From DATFVA01 sp963800255 (GTDB lineage: Bacteria > Bacteroidota > Ignavibacteria > Ignavibacteriales > Ignavibacteriaceae): a stretch of DNA of 64,000 bases. Position numbers and translations under genes: made by a program. Of the stretch, positions 1-8,419 are shown in pieces. Location of the stretch: positions 1 through 64,000 of the forward strand of contig CAWDAK010000001.1 of NCBI GenBank assembly GCA_963800255.1. The letters run 5' to 3'. Each line of letters begins with the position of its first letter. Positions within the stretch are counted from its first letter, which is position 1. The notes beneath the pieces were generated by a model. It ran no database searches and was not told the DNA's origin. It worked only from the letters and a program-made list of their open reading frames with translations.

Positions 1-153
1 TCTGCACCTAAGGCAACAAATATGACGCAGCGATGCACCAGGTACAGCAAATGTGATAGCGCGAGGCACCACCAGATCAAAAGGTCGGGGCAAACGCAAA
101 CCCGCTGAATGCGGAGGTGGAAGGTTTTGGGATTTATGAATCTACGAACATAT

Positions 154-276
154 CGGTGCTCTGCACCTAAGGATGGAGTGACAGGTAACGTAATCTATTT
201 ACATTCCGGTGCTCTGCACCTAAGGGTGGAGTGACAGGTAACGTAATCGATTTACATTTCGGTGCTCTGCACCTAA
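154..276. repeat. 53-bp tandem repeat with GGTGC-TCT-GCACC hairpins
   Basis: The 17-base core CGGTGCTCTGCACCTAA occurs at 154-170, 207-223 and 260-276, exactly 53 bp apart, with nearly identical spacers containing GGAGTGACAGGTAACGTAATC. A partial copy ends at base 10, so the array probably extends left of the window. Each core can fold into a five-pair stem GGTGC/GCACC with a three-base loop. The first 360 bases hold no convincing gene. Function is unknown; a REP-like interspersed hairpin or a terminator-type structure beyond the stop codon of the minus-strand gene to the right are both possible. Confidence 0.85.
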
Positions 277-363
277 TACAACAATAGGAAGAGAGTTCAT
301 ACGGGACTTTTAATTCTCATATGAACTCTCATTCCGGAAGTTTATCTGCTCTCCTGTGCGTAT

Positions 364-1965
364 TTACTTGAGCAGAACCATTTTGTTTGTTTTTACATAT
401 TCGTTGTTGCTTCCAGCCCTGAGGATGTAGTAATATACACCCGACGGTAGGCCGGCAGCATTAAAGTTAACATGATATGTTCCTGCCTGTTTGCTTTCGT
501 TAACAAGGTTTGATACTTCCTGGCCGAGGGAGTTATATACCTTAAGACTAACGAAAGAATTTTCGGGAATGGCATAATCGATAACGGTGGTCGGGTTAAA
601 TGGATTGGGGAAGTTCTGCGATAAGTTATACTTCAGCGGAATAAGATCTTTAACGAGAACTTCATCGCTGTACTCCGAGTTTCCATTAAAATCAACTTGT
701 TTCAGTCGGTATGCAATTGCAGTAGCCTGGATATTCTGAATGTCGTCTGTAAATGAATATTCCTGCTGTTCAGTTGTGGTTCCTTTACCCTGCTTAAAGC
801 CTACAAAGCTGAAGGTACCCTGGTCATCACCGTTTATAACACGTCTTTCAATTTCAAAGCCGCGATTGTTTGTTTCTGTTGCAGTGTTCCAGTTAAGCAC
901 GATCCTGCCGCTTGAAGCGTTAGCGGTGAAAGAGGTTAACTCAACCGGCACAATGCCTACATATTTAAGGAAAACACCGCCGCCGCCGGCTGCAAAACCA
1001 AGATTTGCATTAAGGAATACCATATGCTGCAAACCGCTTGCGGAGGCAGCTGCAGGAATGGTTTCCTGTTCGTACGTATTACCGAAATCAGTGGTCTTGT
1101 AAACATAGTAAATGGCGGACGCATCGGTAAGTATCAGCCTTATCGTGTTTGAACCGTCCTTTAATCCACTGAAATTTATTGCTGCAAATGTTGTGATACC
1201 GGGAGGAATGTTTGCCGCCTGCCAGGTAACACCCCCGTCAGAAGTTTTCATAAGGTTGTTGCCGTTTGAGCCGGCCATTCCATGCATTGCATCTGTGAAT
1301 GCGATTGCCTGGTAATAGAGACCCGCAGTTCCGCCTGTACCGGGAAGGGTTGCCACATTCCAGGTGCCTGCAAATCCGGTGGTTGTGTAGAATATTTTTG
1401 CAGTTGTTGCATTCGCCAGGGTATTGGCTGATCCGATCCAGAAAGTATTCTGATCAATCCAGTCCCATGCATTTATAACACCGAATTCATTAGTGCCGAT
1501 AGGAGCATTCGGCGCCAGCGTCCATGTTGTACCGCCATCGGTTGTATACCTGTCCTGGTACGGTACCCCGTTGCCTGTGGGATCACCTGTGTACACACCG
1601 TTGTTCATATCGAACATATGAATACCATTAATGAAGCTTCCTGAAACAGCGACCTGAAGCGCCCAGCTGTTTCCTCCATCGGTTGTTCTGTAGATACTGC
1701 CTGTGCCCGTGCCTACCCAGCAGTTCATATTATCAAGTGCAGAAACTCCGTAAAGATCGCCCGCGGGGAGTCCCGTGTTTCTTAAAGCCCAGCTTGTTCC
1801 GCCGTCTACTGAAAGATATACCTGGGTACCGGCGCAAACCGCCCAGATTACATCTTCACTAACTACTGAAATTGAGTTGATAGCCGGACTTGAAGGGAGT
1901 GTGCTTACCTGCGTCCATCCCTGGGCTAACGCCGTGCCGGATGCAAGTAGAAAAGTAAGGGTCAA
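364..1965 (-). CDS. T9SS-exported YCF48/BNR-like beta-propeller protein
   Basis: Predicted secreted protein of about 530-545 residues. Repeats of the form TTDGG.(S/T)W (for example VDGGTSWALR, TTDGGNSWAL, TTDGGTTWTL, TSDGGVTWQA) span roughly residues 45-330 and are typical of YCF48/BNR-like propellers. A linker with a WNTATETNNRGFEIERR motif follows, then a C-terminal T9SS sorting domain of about 85 residues (QNFPNPFNPTT ... PSGVYYYILRAG ... KMVLLK). The open frame begins at a TTG at 1965, but a strong ribosome site (AAAGGAGG) precedes an ATG at 1996 in another frame. Removing one A from the run at 1980-1982 joins that ATG to this frame and gives a textbook signal peptide, MVKRTWHLFLLTLTFLLASG. 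The true start is therefore probably 1996, with a one-base error or mutation. The substrate is unknown. Confidence 0.85.
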   Translation of the reverse strand: MTLTFLLASGTALAQGWTQVSTLPSSPAINSISVVSEDVIWAVCAGTQVYLSVDGGTSWALRNTGLPAGDLYGVSALDNMNCWVGTGTGSIYRTTDGGNSWALQVAVSGSFINGIHMFDMNNGVYTGDPTGNGVPYQDRYTTDGGTTWTLAPNAPIGTNEFGVINAWDWIDQNTFWIGSANTLANATTAKIFYTTTGFAGTWNVATLPGTGGTAGLYYQAIAFTDAMHGMAGSNGNNLMKTSDGGVTWQAANIPPGITTFAAINFSGLKDGSNTIRLILTDASAIYYVYKTTDFGNTYEQETIPAAASASGLQHMVFLNANLGFAAGGGGVFLKYVGIVPVELTSFTANASSGRIVLNWNTATETNNRGFEIERRVINGDDQGTFSFVGFKQGKGTTTEQQEYSFTDDIQNIQATAIAYRLKQVDFNGNSEYSDEVLVKDLIPLKYNLSQNFPNPFNPTTVIDYAIPENSFVSLKVYNSLGQEVSNLVNESKQAGTYHVNFNAAGLPSGVYYYILRAGSNNEYVKTNKMVLLK

Positions 1966-2080
1966 AAGAAAGAGATGCCAAAGTACGCTTTACCATAGAA
2001 CCTCCTTTAAGTGTATTAAATGGTTTTTTTCCGCTGAATGGAATTTAACAAAAAAAATAAATGAAATACACAAGAAGCAA

Positions 2081-2476
2081 TCAGGCAGGAAGGAGATCTT
2101 TTACGAAGTTAATAAGTTTATCTTTTGTTACAGGTTTGGAGACGTAATGATCAAATCCTTCCGCAAGGAAGATCTGCTCGTCGCCAAGCATTGCGTATGC
2201 TGTTACGGCAACCAGCGGAGCATTGTTAAAATCTTTCATACCGCGGATGTGCTTGAGGACGTCAATACCCGACTTCCCGAAGCCCAGGTTGATATCAATA
2301 AAGATCAAATCATATTTGTTTTTATGCACCAGTTCAATAGCTTCGTCGGCAGTGAGACAGCATTCAACACTGCATACACCTGATAAAAAACGGGGTACGA
2401 ATTTATGAGAGGTCTTGTCGTCGTCAATATAAAGCATTGACGCTAGACTGAATATGAGAATGATCAGTCTGCGCAA
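2081..2476 (-). CDS. Receiver domain fragment of the hybrid kinase
   Basis: C-terminal piece of the broken hybrid kinase. From MLYIDDDK onward it is a complete CheY-like receiver: acidic pocket DDD, phospho-acceptor Asp in IFIDINLG, Thr in AVTAYA and Lys in VSKPVT. The first 13 or so residues of this frame are out-of-frame readthrough. The kinase frame ends SSVNALY over the same bases, showing where the reading frame slips. Confidence 0.75.
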   Translation of the reverse strand: MRRLIILIFSLASMLYIDDDKTSHKFVPRFLSGVCSVECCLTADEAIELVHKNKYDLIFIDINLGFGKSGIDVLKHIRGMKDFNNAPLVAVTAYAMLGDEQIFLAEGFDHYVSKPVTKDKLINFVKDLLPA

Positions 2477-2696
2477 TATCTTTTCTCCCGATATCCTCCC
2501 TCACAGAAGCGGCTTCGTGCAAAGTGCTCTCCGACGGAAATTGAAGTATAAAGCTTGTACCTTCACCTAATTTACTTTCAACAGACAACTGCCCGTTAAG
2601 CAGCGATGTATACTTTTTCGCGATGGTTAGTCCTAGCCCGGTGCCCTCAAACTTCCTGGTATAGCCTTCACTCGCCTGCCTGAAGGGTTGGAACAC
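2424..2696 (-). CDS. HATPase C-terminal fragment of the hybrid kinase
   Basis: Carries the F box (FQPFRQASEG), the G2 box (GTGLGLTIAKKY) and the closing strand EGTSFILQFP of a GHKL ATPase. The N and G1 boxes lie just upstream (about 2700-2880) in another frame, so this is an internal piece rather than a gene with its own start. Confidence 0.65.
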   Translation of the reverse strand: MFQPFRQASEGYTRKFEGTGLGLTIAKKYTSLLNGQLSVESKLGEGTSFILQFPSESTLHEAASVREDIGRKDIAQTDHSHIQSSVNALY

Positions 2697-2989
2697 AAGG
2701 TCAAGTTTATCTTCTGAGGAATCCCTGTGCCGGTATCCCTTACAATTATTTCAAAGACTTCGGAACCACTGATCAGCTTCTGTCCCGCCTCAACAGTGAT
2801 ACTGCCTGAATCCGTAAACTTAACAGCATTATGCAGCAGGTTGTTGAAGAATGTGAGTAAGAATATCGCTCATCAGTTTTAAGGAAATTATTACCTAGTA
2901 TGAAATATTGTATCAACATCAAGATTCTTCTGTGCAGCAGCTGCAGCCTGATAAAGTGAGACAGCTTCCATTAATGAGTTTATCAGCGA

Positions 2990-4240
2990 TCAACATCTTC
3001 GAAATTTGCTATCAAACTTTTCCGCTTCAATTTTTGAGAGATCGAGAATATGGTTAAGCGTTCTTAAAAGCCGCTGTGAACTTTCTTCAAAAGTAGGAAG
3101 AAGCTCCATCACTTCTTCAAGTGAATCAGCATCACGTATAATATCGGCGGTTCCGAGGATGCCTATCATAGGAGTACGCAGTTCGTGACTCATATTCGCC
3201 AGAAAATTAGATTTCAACAGGTTCATTTCTTCAGCTTTTTCTTTGGCCTCTATAAGATGCTTGTTAACATCAATAGTTTCAAGTGCGAAGGAAATATCCT
3301 GTATCATTTCACTTAACAAAGCAATCTCTTTTCCCTCGAAGAAATCCTTCTCTCCGGAAAAAAGACTGATCAAACCCTCTACTTTATCGAACACAACCAG
3401 CGGAAAAAGAATACCTGACCGGCATCCCCCTTCCAGCAGAACCTTGAAGGGATTATGCTCACCCGGGATCGATTCGAGGTCGTTATAGATATAATAATTA
3501 CCTTCGAAAATAGTTTCTTTGCCCTCCTTCGTCCAGAAAGTATACTCCCCGGAAGAATTAACCCGGCGGGAGATAGTATTTTGGTCATCCCTGAACGCAG
3601 CAGTTTTTTTAACAAACGTATTGTTAGTATCAATAAGACCAATCCAGGTGAACTTAAATTCACCATCAGCAATGGCAACGCTGGCAGCAGTTTCAAAAAG
3701 GATCTCCCTGTTCCTTATTCTTACGATAGCCTGGTTGATATTGCTGAGAACAGCATAAACGCGGTTAAGTCGTATGATTTCTGAGGCTGCTTTTTTCTGA
3801 TCAGTAATGTCGGTTGAAAGAATGAGCGCGCCGTCAGGAACAGGTTCAATACTAAGGTAGAACCAGCTGCTTGTACCATCGGGGTAAAAAAATTCATTTT
3901 CGATCCTTGCAGGGACTTTCTCTTCGATACATTTCCGGAGGCTGGAGAACATTATTGTCTGATCTATGCCCGGGTATTCCTCAGTCATTTTACGACCAAT
4001 AAGTTCCTGCTTTGTACTTTTACCGTGGGCCGCGGCAGCATCGTTTACATAAATATAAGTATAATCGGGAGAGATAATCTGGAACCCCTCCCTCATATGA
4101 TCGAGAGCTGATTTGTATCTTTTTTCAGACTCGACCAGTTTGCGCCTCAGCCCTTCTGACGGGGGTGACATCGTGGGCAGTAACAAGGCGCGACTTCCTG
4201 TTATCGAATTCAAACTCGTGCGAGAGGATCTCAACATCAA
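2990..4240 (-). CDS. PAS-GAF-HisKA fragment of the hybrid kinase
   Basis: Largest piece of the broken kinase. After about 35 out-of-frame residues it has a PAS domain (ALDHMREGFQIISPDYTYIYVN ... STDITDQKKA), a GAF-like domain (about residues 160-330, with the FPLVV core) and the dimerisation helix with H box FLANMSHELRTPMIG. It ends just after the second HisKA helix (LDLSKIEAEKF). Confidence 0.75.
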   Translation of the reverse strand: MMLRSSRTSLNSITGSRALLLPTMSPPSEGLRRKLVESEKRYKSALDHMREGFQIISPDYTYIYVNDAAAAHGKSTKQELIGRKMTEEYPGIDQTIMFSSLRKCIEEKVPARIENEFFYPDGTSSWFYLSIEPVPDGALILSTDITDQKKAASEIIRLNRVYAVLSNINQAIVRIRNREILFETAASVAIADGEFKFTWIGLIDTNNTFVKKTAAFRDDQNTISRRVNSSGEYTFWTKEGKETIFEGNYYIYNDLESIPGEHNPFKVLLEGGCRSGILFPLVVFDKVEGLISLFSGEKDFFEGKEIALLSEMIQDISFALETIDVNKHLIEAKEKAEEMNLLKSNFLANMSHELRTPMIGILGTADIIRDADSLEEVMELLPTFEESSQRLLRTLNHILDLSKIEAEKFDSKFRRC

Positions 4241-4529
4241 TTAACTCACCATTTTGGAGCTGATGCCTCCATCCGCCCGACCATTGGTAAGGATCATCAT
4301 TCTGACTGATGTTGTTAAAAATCTTCTGGTGATCTTCCTTAGGACGAATATCGAGGAGGGTCATTGTGAGAAACTCGCTGTGGGAATAACCATATTTGGC
4401 CACGGCCGCATCATTAACAGCCAGGAACCTAAGTGTTTCAACATCATAGATCCACATAGGCAGAGGATTTGAGTTGAACAAAAAACCAAATTCATTATTT
4501 TCGAAGAAGAAAGTTCCGCTCGTAATCAT
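4125..4529 (-). CDS. N-terminal PAS fragment of the hybrid kinase
   Basis: Likely true start of the hybrid kinase (ATG at 4529). Residues 10-125 form a PAS domain: GFLFNSNPLPMWIYD, then FLAVNDAAVAKYGYS and the closing AHDVTPVRRAEAQ. The frame is lost near 4150, after which the next frame continues with KLVESEKRYKSALD. Confidence 0.7.
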   Translation of the reverse strand: MITSGTFFFENNEFGFLFNSNPLPMWIYDVETLRFLAVNDAAVAKYGYSHSEFLTMTLLDIRPKEDHQKIFNNISQNDDPYQWSGGWRHQLQNGELIDVEILSHEFEFDNRKSRLVTAHDVTPVRRAEAQTGRV

Positions 4530-4797
4530 AGTGAAGCCACTTTAGTGTATTCCGGTCTTAATATAACCAAATATCTAAATAATACTCAATAAAATTCGGG
4601 CCCGCTTTCGCCGATGCCGCTTCCTGAAAAATTTAACAGAAACTGCTTAAAGTAATTCCCCTTTCCCCTGGTTTTGAATGTGGGAGTCCACCGCCCACAA
4701 CATTTCCAGCACTGTGCAGACACACTAATTCCCGTCCGTCCGCTCATTTAACATTATCGTATATCGGGGGGTTTTTGTTAAGAGCGAAAAGGCGCCG

Positions 4798-5859
4798 TCA
4801 CCGGGATAGAATCTCGTCAATTATTGATAACATTTTCTGCGCAACATTCTCGCCGAATAAGGGATTTCGCCGGGACTGAGGGGTAAAGGAATTTATTTTA
4901 TCTAAAAGCTGAGGGTCCTGAGTGTCTGCCAGAAGATTCCAGCCGGATTCTACGGTCTCCAACCATTCGGTCTCAGTCCTTAGAGTTATGCACGGCTTCT
5001 CCAATATGTAAGCTTCTTTTTGTATTCCCCCGGAATCTGTTAAAATCATATATGCGTTATGCTGAAGTTTCAAGAAATCAAGATAGCCAAGGGGATTTAT
5101 GAGTATAAGGTTCTTACCAGCTTTATATTTTGAGAGCTCCAGGATTATCCGGGTTCTTGGATGGATCGGAAAAACCAGCTTTTTACCCAGCTGCTGAAGC
5201 TTGTTAAGCAGGCTCTTTAGCAAATCCGGATCATCCACGTTATAGGGTCTGTGCAATGTGAGTACGTAATATTGGCCAGGTGAAATCTGGAGTTCTTCAA
5301 GTATCTTCGACTTTGAATCTGCAATCGGTAAAGCTCCGCGAAGAGAATCTGTCATGATGTCACCTGTTAAATAAGAAACATCTTTAAGCCCCTCATTCTC
5401 CAGGTTCTTCAAAGCGGTCATCGTAGGTGCAAATAGCAAATCTGAAGTATGATCTGCAACTATCCGGTTTATTTCTTCCGGCATCTGTCTGTTGAAGCTC
5501 CTAAGTCCTGCTTCAATATGCAGGGTTTTAATGTGCAGCTTAGCCCCGACAAGAGCGCCCGCCAGTGTAGTATTAGTATCTCCGAAAATCAGGATAAGAT
5601 CAGGTTTCTCGATAAGGATAACTTTTTCAATTTCTTGAAGCATTTTGCCCGTTTGTTCACCATGGAGTCCCTGGTTTATATTTAGGTTGTAATCCGGCAA
5701 GGGAATGCTGAGGTCATTGAAAATCAGTTCAGACATTTCCTTATCGAAATGCTGCCCGCTGTGGATTATGATCTCATCATAAGAATTTCTGATCTTTTTT
5801 GATAAGGGCCCCAGTTTAATGAATTGAGGCCTGGCCCCAACGATTGATGCTATTTTCAT
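4798..5859 (-). CDS. wecB: UDP-N-acetylglucosamine 2-epimerase (non-hydrolysing)
   Basis: Cytoplasmic enzyme interconverting UDP-GlcNAc and UDP-ManNAc, a precursor for surface polysaccharides. The 353 residues are full family length with a two-domain GT-B-like fold. Hallmarks are VGARPQFIK at the N-terminus, HSGQHFD, FGDTNTTLAG, HIEAGLRSF plus MPEEINRIVAD (the catalytic acidic residues), LHRPYNVDD (the His motif), PIHPRTR and TDSGGIQKEA (nucleotide binding). It starts at ATG 5859. It lies opposite the main polysaccharide operon and is one of two paralogues in the window (the other at 39145-40245), so each may serve a different product or be regulated differently. Confidence 0.92.
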   Translation of the reverse strand: MKIASIVGARPQFIKLGPLSKKIRNSYDEIIIHSGQHFDKEMSELIFNDLSIPLPDYNLNINQGLHGEQTGKMLQEIEKVILIEKPDLILIFGDTNTTLAGALVGAKLHIKTLHIEAGLRSFNRQMPEEINRIVADHTSDLLFAPTMTALKNLENEGLKDVSYLTGDIMTDSLRGALPIADSKSKILEELQISPGQYYVLTLHRPYNVDDPDLLKSLLNKLQQLGKKLVFPIHPRTRIILELSKYKAGKNLILINPLGYLDFLKLQHNAYMILTDSGGIQKEAYILEKPCITLRTETEWLETVESGWNLLADTQDPQLLDKINSFTPQSRRNPLFGENVAQKMLSIIDEILSR

Positions 5860-6115
5860 TCTAGGAAATATTCTAAGAGTAATATTAATATTTGCAAAGA
5901 TAAAGTTAAAGGATTTAATATAGCAAGTCTGGCTGACAGGCAGAGAACCTTAATTTTTGATAGGCTTGATATTTGCTATTTGAAATTTTTTACTTAAATT
6001 ATACTTGATTTGTACGGGGATAAAATAATGCTAAAGATTGGGATTCGATAAAGGGAAGCTGGCTGGCACCAGCAAATCGTATAATTTATCTAATTAACAA
6101 GGAGATACTTACAAA

Positions 6116-6712
6116 GTGAAAGAAGCTAACGACTTCTCCATCCTCCTGAAGCCTCTGGTTTACTATAATTATTTGATAGGTATCGTAAGCGGAGTAATAC
6201 TTCTTTTTGGAGGTTACTGGAACCTGTTAGTTATTGGGATCCTTTTGGCGTTTGCTGGATACTGGCTGCTCCGGCTATTTATCTTCCTGCCGGACCTTTT
6301 AGTGCATTCTTTATTTAATGTGAGCCAAAAGGATTCTTATCTTACTTTCCCCTTTTTTTTATCTCTTATTCTAAGAATTATTATTATCACCACATGGGGT
6401 TTTTCCGTTTTTTTGGTCCTCTTTCATATAAATCCTGCCTTAACTATCTCCAACTATCTCTTCAGTTATTTCGTAATAACGGCTCCTCTGAACTTCCTTT
6501 CCTTAAAGGAATCTGCATTTCAGAGTAACGGAATGTCATATGAAACCCTTCTTTTCGACTTCATACTTGCTGCGGCTATCTTTGTTGGCCTGGTAATTGA
6601 ATTTGATATATTGAGCCTGGTTATTTTAACCGGAACTCTTGTTCTTGCAGTAAGAATTCTTCAAATAATTGCTGCTTTATTGGAAAGAAAAGGGCATACA
6701 AGCGAGCTGTAG
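6116..6712 (+). CDS. Integral membrane protein of unknown function
   Basis: 198 residues with about five or six hydrophobic helices (for example LIGIVSGVILLFGGYW, IIIITTWGFSVFLVLF, FILAAAIFVGLVIEF) and a short polar C-terminus. The start is GTG at 6116, supported by AAGGAG about ten bases upstream. I do not recognise the family. It precedes the NtrB-like kinase by 220 bp on the same strand, so a link to envelope sensing is possible but unproven. Confidence 0.75.
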   Translation: MKEANDFSILLKPLVYYNYLIGIVSGVILLFGGYWNLLVIGILLAFAGYWLLRLFIFLPDLLVHSLFNVSQKDSYLTFPFFLSLILRIIIITTWGFSVFLVLFHINPALTISNYLFSYFVITAPLNFLSLKESAFQSNGMSYETLLFDFILAAAIFVGLVIEFDILSLVILTGTLVLAVRILQIIAALLERKGHTSEL

Positions 6713-6933
6713 TTGATTCTACAATTAATTTGCTGATTAAGCCCTGTTCTATAATAAGGCATTTTGCCTGAATTTGAAACATATTCTTGATGTTTTTTGA
6801 TCACGATTATATAATAGCCTTATTGCAATGCTTATATAAATTTAGTATGTTTTTCAAGGCTTTTGAAGCCCTGTGAGGGAAAGATGGATCTTAAAGTTTC
6901 TTTAATAAAATTTTAACCCGGGGAAGGGGAAAA

Positions 6934-8337
6934 ATGGATAGTGGGAATCATTTTTGCAGTTTTATTACTCTTGATAAAGCTGATCCTCCTGTAAATTCCG
7001 TCCGTAAAAAAAATAAGGTTGACTTCTCTTTAATTAACAACCTGCCGGTTCCTATATCTGTATGGCAGAAGTTGGAGAATAACTATTACCTGGTTTATAT
7101 GAACAGGTATGCTGATAAGCTATTTAAACATTCTTATCATTGGGGGATCCGGCTCGATAAGGCTTTCCCGGTTGAATATCAGAATATTTTATCTTCCAAT
7201 CCTTCGGATGAATCGTTCTTCCAGGTTATTAATGATGAGCTGCTGATAATATGCCATTACCTTAATGATTTACCTGCTCCAAAAAATGCATCGACGGATA
7301 AGCTTTCCGCAGATTCCCTCAGGAAAATTATGGAACCAAGCCCGGTTTCTGTGATAATAACCGATATTAAAGGAAATATAGAATTCGTAAATGACAAGTT
7401 TGCCGATGTTTCAGGTTATACCCGGGAAGAGGTTATCGGGAAAAATCCGCGGATACTTAAGTCGGGAAATACTACCTCCGATGGGTATAAAGAGATGTGG
7501 GATACCCTGTTGGCTGGCAATACCTGGCGGGGTGAATTCAGCAACAAGAGAAAAGATGGTGAAATTTATTATGAATATGCGGTGATTTCTCCTCTCAGGG
7601 ATAATTCGGGAAAAATAAAAAACTACATCGCTTTTAAGGAGGATATAACAGGACTTAAAAAAGCTCTCAGTGATGTAGATAAATCTGTTAAATTTGCTGA
7701 GCTGGGGAAGATGACTGCATTTGTGTCTCACCAGATTAAGACTCCCCTTTCTTCCATCAAACTCAGTGTAGACCTGCTGGGTCAGAATGAATCTATAAAC
7801 GATGAGGCCAGACGGTCTATCACGATTATTCAGAAGGAAGTGGGTCATTTATCCAAGTTACTTAAAGAGGTTCTGCAGTTTTCGAAACAGTCAAAGTTTT
7901 ACTTTTCCGAGATTGACCTGACGAAAAAACTCGGCAATATTTATACGCTTCTGCAGCCCATGCTGAAGGCACGAGGGATAAACTTTAAGACAAATACCCT
8001 GGATCATAAAATTTACGGTGATACCCAGCAGCTTCATTCGCTTTTTCTTCACCTGCTGGAAAATTCTATTGAATCCATTGATAAGGATGGAGAAATAGAA
8101 GTTTCCTCTGCGATGAGAGAAGGAAAATGCTATATTTACTTTAAGGATAGCGGTAAAGGAATAATAAATGCCAGGGATATTTTTGAACCATTCTTCACTA
8201 CGAAATCTAGCGGGGCAGGATTTGGTTTGCCCATTGCTAAGAGCATAGCGGAGAAACATAACGGTCTGCTGAATTTATTCTCCTCTAAACCCGGTGAAAC
8301 AATTTTTGAGCTGATACTTCCTCTGAAGGCTGGATAA
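6934..8337 (+). CDS. PAS-domain sensor histidine kinase, NtrB-like
   Basis: 467-residue soluble kinase. Residues 135-240 are a PAS domain (SPVSVIITDIKGNIEFVND, GYTREEVIGKNPRILKSG, and the PAC end AFKEDIT). The HisKA helix has an H box with His266 in SHQIKTPLSSIK, and the ATPase has LLENSIESI (N box), DSGKGI (G1), FEPFFTTK (F box) and GAGFGLPIA (G2). The N-terminal 130 residues are a second weak sensor region without clear motifs. It starts at ATG 6934 after GGGAAGGGG. It ends one base before the response regulator start at 8338, so the two are almost certainly a cognate pair. Position next to the polysaccharide genes suggests it controls them. Confidence 0.9.
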   Translation: MDSGNHFCSFITLDKADPPVNSVRKKNKVDFSLINNLPVPISVWQKLENNYYLVYMNRYADKLFKHSYHWGIRLDKAFPVEYQNILSSNPSDESFFQVINDELLIICHYLNDLPAPKNASTDKLSADSLRKIMEPSPVSVIITDIKGNIEFVNDKFADVSGYTREEVIGKNPRILKSGNTTSDGYKEMWDTLLAGNTWRGEFSNKRKDGEIYYEYAVISPLRDNSGKIKNYIAFKEDITGLKKALSDVDKSVKFAELGKMTAFVSHQIKTPLSSIKLSVDLLGQNESINDEARRSITIIQKEVGHLSKLLKEVLQFSKQSKFYFSEIDLTKKLGNIYTLLQPMLKARGINFKTNTLDHKIYGDTQQLHSLFLHLLENSIESIDKDGEIEVSSAMREGKCYIYFKDSGKGIINARDIFEPFFTTKSSGAGFGLPIAKSIAEKHNGLLNLFSSKPGETIFELILPLKAG

Positions 8338-8419
8338 ATGGAAAAACTTCTTGTAGTTGACGATGATGAATCTCTGAGGGAGGCCCTTCAGATGGTGCTG
8401 ATCAAAGAAAGGATACAAC

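Larger units (their letters stand above)
2081..4529 (-). pseudogene. Hybrid sensor histidine kinase, split by frameshifts
   Basis: Read from 4529 down to 2081, consecutive frames encode PAS, PAS, GAF-like, HisKA, HATPase and receiver domains in the canonical order of one cytoplasmic hybrid kinase of about 800 residues. Breaks fall near 4150, between about 2880 and 2990, near 2700 and near 2430. Conserved boxes survive on both sides of each break: SHELRTP (H box), HNAVKFT (N box, about 2830), DTGTGIP (G1), FQPFRQ (F box), GTGLGLTIA (G2), then the receiver motifs. No transmembrane segment is visible. Because every domain is intact, indel errors or very recent mutations are likelier than long-standing decay. 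The response regulator target is unknown. Confidence 0.8.

Noticed and set aside
1775..2383. 202-codon plus-strand open frame
   Set aside because: It lies antisense to the T9SS gene and the receiver domain, both of which have clear motifs, so it is a shadow.
6068..6084. Second sigma54 promoter (TGGCACCAGCAAATCG) before the membrane protein
   Set aside because: The -24 half is good but no TTGC lies at the -12 position, and the sequence is part of a GCTGG/CCAGC inverted repeat.
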